A DNA stretch of 64,000 nucleotides from Xenopus tropicalis (taxonomy: Eukaryota; Chordata; Amphibia; Anura; Pipidae): contig NC_030683.2 of NCBI RefSeq assembly GCF_000004195.4, positions 89,553,410 to 89,617,409 of the forward strand, given 5' to 3'. Within the stretch, counting starts at the first letter, position 1. Each line of letters begins with the position of its first letter. The notes under the pieces are model-generated. The model worked only from the letters and a program-made list of their open reading frames with translations, had not been told where the DNA came from and made no database searches. A program made the position numbers and the translations under genes. Positions 36,650 to 44,328 of the stretch are shown here, one piece after another.

Positions 36650-38263
36650 CAGTGGAGGAAATAATTATTTGACCCCTCACTGATTTTGTAAGTTTGTCCA
36701 ATGACAAAGAAATGAAAAGTCTCAGAACAGTATCATTTCAATGGTAGGTTTATTTTAACAGTGGCAGATAGCACATCAAAAGGAAAATCGAAAAAATAAC
36801 TTTAAATAAAAGATAGCAACTGATTTGCATTTCATTGAGTGAAATAAGTTTTTGAACCCTCTAACAAAAAAAGACTTAATACTTAGTGGAAAAACCCTTG
36901 TTTGCAAGCACAGAGGTCAAACGCTTCTTGTAATTGATGACCAAGTTTGCGCACATTTTAGGAGGAATGTTGGTCCACTCCTCTTTGCAGATCATCTCTA
37001 AATCCCTAAGGTTTCGAGGCTGTCTCTGTGCAACTCTGAGCTTGAGCTCCCTCCATAGGTTTTCTATTGGATTAAGGTCCGGAGACTGACTAGGCCACTC
37101 CATGACCTTAATGTGCTTCTTCTTGAGCCACTCCTTTGTTGCCTTTGCTGTATGTTTTGGGTTATTGTCGTGCTGGAACACCCATCCACGACCCATTTTC
37201 AGTTTCCTGGCAGAGGGAAGGAGGTTGTCGTTCAGGATTTCACGATACATGGCTCCGTCCATTTTCCCGTTAATACGAATAAGTTGTCCTGTGCCCTTAG
37301 CAGAAAAACACCCCCAAAGCAAAATGTTTCCACCCCCATGCTTGACGGTGGAGACGGTGTTTTGGGGGTCATAGGCAGCATTTTTCTTCCTCCAAACACA
37401 GCGAGTTGAGTTAATGCCAAAGAGCTCTATTTTGGTCTCATCAGACCACAGCACCTTCTCCCAGTCACTCACAGAATCATTCAGGTGTTCATTGGCAAAC
37501 TTCAGACGGGCCTGCACATGTGCCTTCTTGAGCAGGGGGACCTTGCGAGCCCTGCAGGATTTTAATCCATTGCGGTGTAATGTGTTTCCAATGGTTTTCT
37601 TGGTGACTGTGGTCCCTGCTAATTTGAGGTCATTAACTAACTCCTCCCGTGTAGTTCTAGGATGCTTTTTCACCTTTCTCAGAATCATTGACACCCCACG
37701 AGGTGAGATCTTGCGTGGAGCCCCAGAGCGAGGTCGATTGATGGTCATTTTGTGCTCCTTCCATTTTCGAACAATCGCACCAACAGTTGTCACCTTCTCT
37801 CCCAGCTTCTTGCTAATGGTTTTGTAGCCCATTCCAGCCTTGTGCAGGTCTACAATTTTGTCTCTGACATCCTTGGACAGCTCTTTGGTCTTTCCCATGT
37901 TGGAGAGTTTGGAGTCTGCTTGATTGATTGATTCTGTGGACAGGTGTCTTTTATACAGGTGACTAGTTAAGACAGGTGTCCTTAATGAGGTTGACTAATT
38001 GAGTAGAAGTGTCTAACCACTCTGTGGGAGCCAGAACTCTTAATGGTTGGTAGGGGTTCAAAAACTTATTTCACTCAATGAAATGCAAATCAGTTGCTAT
38101 CTTTTATTTAAAGTTATTTTTTCGATTTTCCTTTTGATGTGCTATCTGCCACTGTTAAAATAAACCTACCATTGAAATGATACTGTTCTGAGACTTTTCA
38201 TTTCTTTGTCATTGGACAAACTTACAAAATCAGTGAGGGGTCAAATAATTATTTCCTCCACTG
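36650..38263 (-). mobile_element. Tc1/mariner transposon, copy B (apparently intact)
   Basis: CAGTGGAGGAAATAATTATT and its inverse form the ends, with TA at 36648-36649 and 38264-38265. The inverted repeats run about 210 bp and are nearly perfect by eye, from the tips to AATGCAAATCAGTTGCTATC. The family differs from copies A, C and D in both ends and protein. An uninterrupted transposase frame lies between the repeats, so both cis and trans parts look complete. It sits in the TA tract between a PLE fold-back unit and PLE-1. Confidence 0.96.
36876..37898 (-). CDS. Tc1-like DD34E transposase, intact 340 aa
   Basis: A cut-and-paste transposase acting in the nucleus on its own inverted repeats and joining them to TA. 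Residues 1-110 hold the bipartite helix-turn-helix DNA-binding region (first helix pair at [14 protein letters not shown], recognition part YKTISKKLG), with the basic RPRSGAPRK linker at 55-63. The catalytic domain carries D153 (WSDETK), D244 (QHDNNPKH) and E279 (NPIENLW), an exact DD34E spacing. A glycine-rich [13 protein letters not shown] box lies near 186-198. The length equals the family norm, the frame is free of stops, and it ends GFSTKY. The start is the ATG shared by the family (MGKTKELS). Confidence 0.96.
   Translation of the reverse strand: MGKTKELSKDVRDKIVDLHKAGMGYKTISKKLGEKVTTVGAIVRKWKEHKMTINRPRSGAPRKISPRGVSMILRKVKKHPRTTREELVNDLKLAGTTVTKKTIGNTLHRNGLKSCRARKVPLLKKAHVQARLKFANEHLNDSVSDWEKVLWSDETKIELFGINSTRCVWRKKNAAYDPQNTVSTVKHGGGNILLWGCFSAKGTGQLIRINGKMDGAMYREILNDNLLPSARKLKMGRGWVFQHDNNPKHTAKATKEWLKKKHIKVMEWPSQSPDLNPIENLWRELKLRVAQRQPRNLRDLEMICKEEWTNIPPKMCANLVINYKKRLTSVLANKGFSTKY

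Positions 38264-38301
<38 letters not shown>
38264..38301. repeat. (TA)n microsatellite between Tc1-B and PLE-1
   Basis: A TA run of about 35 bp marks the 3' edge of PLE-1. The left part supplied the target duplication of Tc1-B. Confidence 0.9.
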
Positions 38302-38304
<3 letters not shown>

Positions 38305-38360
38305 AAAAAGGTCTCATTTAAATGAAAAAGAAAAAATCTTTACTGCATTATGCAGAACAA

Positions 38361-38403
38361 TTGCATTACTTACAACGTTTCGAGGCTCTTTCTCAAGTAG
38401 CAA
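38361..38403 (-). ncRNA. hammerhead-like motif H2 in PLE-1
   Basis: Minus strand: helix I strand TTGC-TAC, core TTGAGAA, extra A, a minimal stem II GAG-C-CTC, GAAA, C-GUU, then GTA-AGTAAT-GCAA. The two helix I parts pair (TAC/GTA and TTGC/GCAA around a bulge). The core carries U3 and A8 in place of C3 and G8, a compensated pair. The one-base loop of stem II suggests decay. Confidence 0.55.
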
Positions 38404-38506
38404 GATAATGAACACACAGCACACAAGGTATAAATAGGGGCAAGTCCAGAGGTCACTCCCCCAACAAATTACTGAATCCAAGTAGGAACATTTCACAATC
38501 CTACTT

Positions 38507-39188
38507 ATAGAATACCCATCGACCAGGGTTCCCCCTTTAGAAAATAAAAGTGCATAACATGTAACATTCCTAATATAAGCAAATTTGTAACAACAAGAAA
38601 AAAATAAATCTTCAATATAGGGTATCCATATTGGAAACAACATGCAAAATGACACACGTGCTTATAACCTCTTTACAAAACCTTAGCCATCCCCTTTAAG
38701 AAAAAATGGTTATATAGTACTGGAAATACTTTCTTTAAGCAATGTTTCCTTTTAGATAAATGTGTACAGATCATATTCTCTATTGAGCCCACGTGGATGT
38801 AATGTCTGCAAGTTATAAATCCAAAACTTCTCTCGTTTCTGGAGTTGTAGATATAGAATACCCATCGTCCAGGGTTCCCTCATCAGAAAATAAAAGTGCA
38901 TAACAATCCTAATATAAGCAAATTTGTAACAACAAGAAAAATACACAATCTTCAATATAGGGTATCCATATTGGAAACGACATGCAAGATGACACGTGCT
39001 TATAACCTCTTTACAACACCGTAGCCATCCCCTTTAAGAAAAAATGGTTTTATAATACTGGAAATACTTTCTTTAAGCAATGCTTTCTTTTAGATAAATG
39101 CATACAGGTCATACTCTCTATTAAGCCCCCGTGGATGTAATGTCTGCAAATTGTGAATCCAAAACTTCTCTCGTTTCTGGAGTTGTAA
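38507..39188 (-). repeat. tandem duplication of the PLE-1 3' end
   Basis: A block of about 340 bp starting ATAGAATACCCATCG occurs at 38507-38850 and again at 38853-39188. Each copy includes the last coding stretch of the endonuclease ORF (KREKFW, NLQTLHPRGLNREYDL) and the following non-coding DNA. The copies differ by scattered substitutions and a 6-bp indel. Confidence 0.9.
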
Positions 39189-39922
39189 GAGTCTGTTGCC
39201 CCCCGACGTGGGGGGGGGGCAACATACTCTATCACAAGAAACCTCAGTGCAGCCGCTGTATGGCGAGCTGTGCAAAAATGTGCAGGAACCAGTAACTTAA
39301 CCAGTTCCTTCCTAATAGTGGATTTGTGCTGACTGATCCGATCACAAACAGGTTGGATCGTCTCTCCTACATACGCCAGACCGCATGGGCACTTGAGCAT
39401 ATACACTACATATTCAGAGTCACATGTATAGTGACCTTTAATAGCAAACTTGCAACCGGAGTAGGGATGAGTGCAAGAATCTGTGCATATTACACTTGAG
39501 CACTGGTTACACCTACCACAAGGGTACATCCCATTCTTTAGGGGCATTAATAACCTCTGTGGATCACTACGTTTGGTACCCAGATCAGCTCTCACCAATC
39601 TGTCACGCAGATTACGGGGGCACCTATAAAATAACGAAGGTGGTACCTTAAATTCCTTGACATCAGGGTATGCCCATTGTAAAAGGGGCCAATGCTTATT
39701 GATAATCTGATGTATCTTGCGCATGCTAGGGTGATATGTATGTACGAATGGTATTCTGGTAAGTATTTTACATAAATGGATTTTTTCTTGTATGATAGTT
39801 CCACGATCTAAACCCCTCACATAAAACACCACCTTATTCAACAGCTCAGTTGGATATCCCCTTTGTGCAAACTTGGATGTCATCTCATCCAACCTTGTAG
39901 TCAATAGTTCACCATCTGACAC
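39050..39922 (-). pseudogene. PLE-1 C-terminal region with GIY-YIG endonuclease
   Basis: An open frame of about 290 residues joins the RT thumb/linker to the nuclease that would nick target DNA. It has a Cys cluster (PCGRCNQC near 138-145), then YVVYMLKCPCGLAYVGET, in which VVY and YVG stand for GIY and YIG. R199 and H203 in DRISQH follow. Further on, the frame reads through a G-run (39210-39219) with changed residues (ATDSYNSRNERSFGF), and another frame carries KREKFWIHNLQTLHPRGLNREYDL, so a G-run frameshift near 39215 is likely. The first three codons come from the inserted MITE. Confidence 0.9.
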
Positions 39923-39925
39923 TAT

Positions 39926-40461
39926 GGGGCACATTTACTAATCCACGAAGGTCCGAATGCGTTTTTTTCGTAATGATCGGTACTTTGTGACTTTTTCGAG
40001 CTCTCAATACGAAAGTTGCGATAATTCGCGAAAGTCATAATGGCTATGAAAAAGTCGCGACAATTCACGAAAGTTATAATGGCAATGAAAAAGTCGCGAC
40101 AATTCTCCAAAGGCATAAGGGCTATGAAAAAGTCGCGACAATTCACGAAAGTTATAATGGCAATGAAAAAGTCGCGACAATTCTCCAAAGGCATAATGGC
40201 AATGAAAAAGTCGCGACAATTCTCCAAAGGCATAATGGCAATGAAAAAGTCGCTACAATTCTCCAAAGGCATAATGGCAATGGAAAAGTCGCGACAATTC
40301 GCGCAAGTCGTACCGGTTACGAAAAAGTTGCGACAATTTACGGGAAAGTCGTAAAGGCGCCGAAAAAATCGCAAAAAATACGAAAAAGTCGCAAAATGTT
40401 CGTTTTCCAATCGGAATTTTTCCAATTCGGATTCGAATTCGTGTCTTAGTAAATCAGCCCC
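39926..40461. mobile_element. MITE inserted in PLE-1 (GGGGCACATTTACTAA ends)
   Basis: Inverted ends GGGGCACATTTACTAA and TTAGTAAATCAGCCCC are flanked by TAT (39923-39925) and TAA (40462-40464). Removing the element and one triplet restores the PLE-1 reading HLVSDGE, so TAA was the target. It is a Harbinger-like pattern. The middle is expanded by a 39-bp tandem array. Relatives: 12665 and 47484. Confidence 0.9.
40016..40335. repeat. 39-bp minisatellite inside a MITE, about 8 copies
   Basis: Units containing AATGGCAATGAAAAAGTCGC recur every 39 bp (for example 40054, 40093, 40132). Two unit types, one with ACGAAAGTTATAA and one with TCCAAAGGCATAA, partly alternate. Since 39 is divisible by 3, frames stay open on both strands and give a 13-residue repeat. 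I regard that as a by-product and not as a gene. Confidence 0.93.
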
Positions 40462-40464
40462 TAA

Positions 40465-41638
40465 GTGTTTGACCCGAAGGAGTTGGGATCTAGGGAGAGA
40501 AGAAACATTAGCCCTTGGATGTGCACTATCAAATCTAATCAGTAGATTTTACAAATAAGTCTGTCAGCAATTGCCCATCTCTGTTATACACTGTAGTATC
40601 CAAAAAAGTGACTGATTCGGTACTATATGTTAGGGTAAACCCAATGGATGGGACACAAGTATCCAAATGATCCTTAAATAACAATAGTGATTCCACATCG
40701 CCCCCCCATATGACCAACAAATCGTTGATGTAGCGCCACCATTTGTGACAGTGTTGCTGGAACAACTCGTGTGTATACATACTGTGTTTCAAAATGATTC
40801 ATAAATATGTTGGCATATGTGGGGGCGACATTAGAACCCATCGCGGTCCCCTGCAGTTGAAGGAAGAAAGTGTCCTGGAACAAAAAATAATTTTTACAAA
40901 GTACCACAGATAATAACTCCATGAAAAAACAAGTTTGTGTTGGACTGTACTCAGAATGTTCCAAAATATCTCGTACCGCCCTCATCCCCAAATCATGGGG
41001 GATAGAGGTGTACAAGCTATTTACATCAAAGGGTGCCAGAACAACCTCCCTTTCACCTAACTGAAATTGCTGTATGTTACGTAAAAAGTGGGAGGTGTCT
41101 TTAATACTGTATATGATTCATCACATGACACAAAAGGTGCCAATACCTTGTCCAAAAAAGTTGCTATAGGGGCAAAAATAGAATTAACCCCGGCCACAAT
41201 GGGACGTCCTGGGGGAGACCTAGGGTTCTTGTGTACCTTTGGGAGAGTATAAAACACCGGTATACTGGGAAACTCCTGGATCAAATAATCTTTCAGATCC
41301 TCATTTACCACCTTTAGTGTTTGGTAGTGAGACAAAATACCCAGAATGCAATCCGCATACTCTGTAGTGGGATCATTATCCAAACGTATATAAGTACCAA
41401 TGTCATTAAGTTAACTCAAAATCTCCTGTACATAATAGCTCTTATGTAGGATTACTAACGCACCCCCCTTATCCGTGGGTTTGATCACTACTGATGTATC
41501 CTGCATTAAAGATTCCAATGCCTTACGTTCTACCTTGGACATATTATTGTTATATCTCATGGCTCTCAGCCCTGCTGGATCCTGTACCAGCTTTTGAATA
41601 TCCCGGGAAACAAGATTAATAACTGTTTCGACTGGGTA
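40465..41638 (-). pseudogene. PLE-1 reverse transcriptase region
   Basis: From the 5' side: VINLVSRDIQ, KPTDKGGA (about 41460-41481), a stop at 41411-41413, then FYTLPKVHKNP and RPIVAGV in the same frame. A frameshift near 41095 follows, then VLAPF-DVNSLYTSIPH, QLQGTAMGSNVAPTYAN, a second frameshift near 40790, and WWRYINDLLVIWGGD, ending in VKSTD with a stop near 40535. The catalytic YxDD box reads YIND: the first Asp codon (40724-40726) is AAC. Loss of this metal-binding Asp plus the frameshifts means no RT activity. Confidence 0.92.
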
Positions 41639-42358
41639 TACAGTGGCTTGCAAAAGTATTCGGCCCCCTAGAACTTTTCCACATTTTGTCACATTACAGC
41701 CACAAACATGAATCAATTTTATTGGAATTCCACGTGAAAGACCAATACAAAGTGGTGTACACGTGAGAAGTGGAACGAAAATCATACATGATTCCAAACA
41801 TTTTTTACAAATAAATAACTGCAAAGTGGGGTTGGGTAATTATTCAGCCCCCTAAGTCAATACTTTGTAGAACCACCTTTTGCTGCAATTACAGCTGCCA
41901 GGCTTTTAGGCTATGTCTCTACCAGCTTTGCACATCTACAGACTGAAATCCTTGCCCATTCTTCTTTGCAAAACAGCTCCAGCTCAGTCAGATTAGATGG
42001 ACAGCATTTGGGAACAGCAGTTTTCAGATCTTGCCACAGATTCTCGATTGGATTTAGATCTGGACTTTGACTGGGCCATTCTAACACATGGATATGTTTT
42101 GTTTTAAACCATTCCATTGTTGCCCTGGCTTTATGTTTAGGGTCGTTGTCCTGCTGGAAGGTGAAGCTCCGCCCCAGTCTCAAGTCTTTTGCAGACTCCA
42201 AGAGGTTTTCTTCCAAAATTGCCCTGTATTTGGCTCCATCCATCTTCCCATCAACTCTGACCAGCTTCCCTGTCCCTGCTGAAGAGAAGCACCCCCAGAG
42301 CATGATGCTGCCACCACCATATTTGGCAGTGGGGATGGTGTGTTCAGAGTGATGTGCA

Positions 42359-42576
42359 TAGAAGATAAGGGGAGCACTCACCAGGATAGCACCACGTATA
42401 GACACCTGTGCTGCCACGCCTCCAAACGACCCCGATCCAGGCAAATTTTAGCAGCAGAAGAAAGGTAGGACGGAGCACTGTGTCTTTTCCAATTAAAAGT
42501 GAGTCTTTATTATTTCCATATTAAAAACATAACATAGAGTCTAGCTTGACGCGTTTCGTGACAACATGTCACTTCC
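42359..42576 (-). mobile_element. PLE-derived short insertion with 14-bp target duplication
   Basis: An insertion of 218 bp is bounded by perfect copies of CAGAGTGATGTGCA (42345-42358 and 42577-42590). Copy A shows the empty site. On the minus strand it begins inside a hammerhead-like motif (GGA, stem II, GAAA), then has AATAAAGACTCAC, and ends with GGTGAGTGCTCCCC and TATCTTCTA. It encodes nothing. The order ribozyme, AATAAA, GAGTGC is the same in all PLE units here. Confidence 0.88.
42544..42576 (-). ncRNA. 5'-truncated hammerhead-like motif H3
   Basis: Minus strand: the unit starts GGA, extra A, stem II GTGAC/GTCAC with loop ATGTT, GAAA, C-GC-GUC, AAGC. The CUGANG part lies outside the insertion, so the element's 5' boundary falls within the ribozyme core. 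Confidence 0.6.
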
Positions 42577-43479
42577 CAGAGTGATGTGCAGTGTTAGTTT
42601 TCCGCCACACATAGCGTTTTGCATTTTGGCCAAAAAGTTCCATTTTGGTCTCATCTGACCAGAGCACCTTCTTCCACATGTTTGCTGTGTCCCCCACATG
42701 GCTTGTGGCAAACTGCAAACAGGACTTCTTATGGTTTTCTGTTAACAATGGCTTTCTTCTTGCCACTCTTCCATAAAGGCCAACTTTGTGCAGTGCACGA
42801 CTAATAGTTGTCCTATGGACAGATTCCCCCACCTGAGCTGTAGATCTCTGCAGCTCGTCCAGAGTCACCATGGGCCTCTTGGCTGCATTTCTGATCAGCG
42901 CTCTCCTTGTTCGGCCTGTCAGTTTAGGTGGACGGCCTTGTCTTGGTAGGGTTACAGTTATGCCATACTCCTTCCATTTCTGAATGATCGCTTGAACAGT
43001 GCTCCGTGGGATGTTCAAGGCTTTTGTAATCTTTTTGTAGCCTAAGCCTGCTTTAAATTTCTCAATAACTTTATCCCTGACCTGTCTGGTGTGTTCTTTG
43101 GACTTCATGGTGTTGTTTCTCCCAATATTCTCTTAGACAACCTCTGAGGCCGTCACAGAGCAGCTGTATTTGTACTGACATTAGATTACACACAGGTGCA
43201 CTCTATTTAGTCATTAGCACTCATCAGGCAATGTCTATGGGCAACTGACTGCACTCAGACCAAAGGGGGCTGAATAATTACGCACACCCCACTTTGCAGT
43301 TATTTATTTGTAAAAAATGTTTGGAATCATGAATGATTTTCGTTCCACTTCTCACGTGTACACCACTTTGTATTGGTCTTTCACGTGGAATTCCAATAAA
43401 ATTGATTCATGTTTGTGGCTGTAATGTGACAAAATGTGGAAAAGTTCAAGGGGGCCGAATACTTTTGCAAGCCACTGTA

Positions 43480-43735
43480 GACAGCCAGTTGGTGCACACC
43501 ACTAACAATGATTATACCTGGGTGCAAGAGCAAATATAGTACAATAAGACAAAAAAGTGTCAGTACTCACAGTATTTAAATTATTTGAAAAAAGATAAAG
43601 TTTATTACAAAATATGAAAAAGGAACATTACAGACCTCAACATTTCAGTCCCCCACAGGGACTTTCTTCAGGAGACAGAAAGATTTAAATAATTAAAATC
43701 CTGTGAGTGCTGACACTTTTTTGTCTTATTATATA
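43480..43735 (-). mobile_element. PLE-derived unit with inverted tail copies
   Basis: Outer ends AAGACAAAAAAGTGTCAGTA (43545) and the inverse near 43703-43728 are inverted. Minus-strand order: inverted tail, hammerhead H4, AATAAACTTTATC, then GTGAGTACTGACAC, then GCACCCAGGTATAATC running up to the Tc1-C junction. It may be the 5' terminal repeat of PLE-1 separated by Tc1-C, since frame-compatible sequence continues to the junction. Its stem II differs from that of H2, so it could equally be another element. Confidence 0.65.
43639..43677 (-). ncRNA. hammerhead-like ribozyme motif H4
   Basis: Minus strand: CTGAAGA, extra A, stem II AGTCCC/GGGACT with loop TGTGG, GAAA, U-GUU, then GAG, which pairs with CTC just before the core. 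Both core boxes are canonical apart from the extra A. Confidence 0.75.
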
Positions 43736-43755
43736 TATATATATATATATATATA
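43729..43755. repeat. (TA)n microsatellite at the PLE-2 edge
   Basis: A TA run of 27 bp lies between the PLE unit at 43480-43735 and the end of PLE-2. Confidence 0.9.
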
Positions 43756-43845
43756 GACAATCCAACTTGCGGTGCACTCAGTTTAAGTACAAAAGTATGG
43801 GTGCGTATTAAACTCCATTCACAGCGAGTCCTTCCGTGTATACAC

Positions 43846-44289
43846 AAATTTTCCAACCGAGTCGCACTCCCAATTCGTTAAAAAGAATCTTTTTTTGCAA
43901 ATCTTTAAAAAGTTCCATATAGTATCATCAAGTAGAGCAAATATAAATAGTAGTTAGACATACCACTTAAGCGCAACGTTTCGGGAAAACTTGTGACCCC
44001 TTTCTCAAGCGCAACGGCGTGGCCATCTTACTTTTACAAAGCATATCAACTTACCATTCCGTACTTAAAGAGAAGACGGAAGTGACGTAGCGAGTCACCA
44101 TGGAGACCAAACAACACAGCGTTCAGCCTACATGGAAGTCGATACACCCATCCATAAAAATAGCTTATACATAAACAAGACTAATATAAAGTTTTTCATA
44201 ATGACATATATATCATAAGGGAAAGAGCTTAGCAATGTACATACATATAGAAATAGAAACCTCCATATTAGAAAAGACTTAAAAAGTAG
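43846..44289 (-). repeat. PLE-2 terminal repeat, left arm
   Basis: 444 bp, starting AAATTTTCCAACCGAGTCGC at the outer end. Nearly identical to the inverse of 45845-46289. It contains hammerhead motif H5 and, on the minus strand, AATAAAAGATTC near the outer end... in this arm the matching place carries TTCGTTAAAAAGAATC, a small difference between arms. Confidence 0.9.
43963..44024 (-). ncRNA. hammerhead-like ribozyme motif H5 (PLE-2 left arm)
   Basis: Minus strand: helix I CCAC-GCCGTT-GCGC, core TTGAGAA, extra A, stem II GGG(G)/CCC with an 11-base loop, GAAA, C-GUU, then GCGC-TTAA-GTGG. GCGC/GCGC and CCAC/GTGG pair around an internal loop, as natural hammerheads often do in helix I. Positions 3 and 8 are U and A, a compensated pair. 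Confidence 0.7.
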
Positions 44290-44328
44290 CAAAATATAGT
44301 GCATAATTAACTGGACCAAAAAATTTTT

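Larger units (their letters stand above)
38301..41638 (-). mobile_element. Penelope-like retroelement PLE-1, decayed
   Basis: Minus-strand element encoding, in order, a KPTDKGGA box, RT motifs, a GIY-YIG endonuclease, then a 3' non-coding part with a hammerhead-like motif and the (TA)n edge. The combination of such an RT with a C-terminal GIY-YIG nuclease is diagnostic of endonuclease-bearing PLEs. It is interrupted by a MITE (39926-40461) and cut at its 5' side by Tc1-C (41641). A 340-bp piece of its 3' end is tandemly duplicated. Frameshifts and stops make it inactive. Whether 43480 onward is its own 5' part is uncertain. Confidence 0.92.
41857..43108 (-). pseudogene. Tc1-C transposase, split by insertion
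   Basis: The N-terminal 173 codons or so (43108 to about 42591) are open: helix-turn-helix KITKALNIPRSTVQ, then GRPPK, then the first catalytic Asp in LWSDETK. The insertion at 42359-42576 breaks the frame after TNTAHHS. The C-terminal part resumes at 42344 with the GGGSIMLWGCF box, QQDNDPKHKA and NPIENLW, giving DD34E. A TAG at 41911-41913 ends it 18 codons before KGGSTKY, at the same Tyr position as the TAA in copy A. Lys at the copy-A nonsense site is intact here. Confidence 0.93.
41641..43477 (-). mobile_element. Tc1/mariner transposon, copy C, inserted in PLE-1
   Basis: Ends CAGTGGCTTGCAAAAGTATT and inverse, with TA on both sides (41639-41640 and 43478-43479). Same family as copies A and D. 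The left flank is PLE-1 coding DNA. The transposase gene is split by a 218-bp PLE-derived insertion. Without it the element would be about 1.6 kb, matching copy A. Confidence 0.95.

Noticed and set aside
37102..37827. Plus-strand ORFs over the Tc1-B transposase
   Set aside because: They are shadows of the intact minus-strand transposase gene.
40016..40354. Open frames with a repeated 13-residue peptide (AMKKSRQFSKGI-like, and the minus-strand version)
   Set aside because: They come from a 39-bp minisatellite in a MITE. A unit divisible by three keeps all frames open, so openness is no sign of coding.
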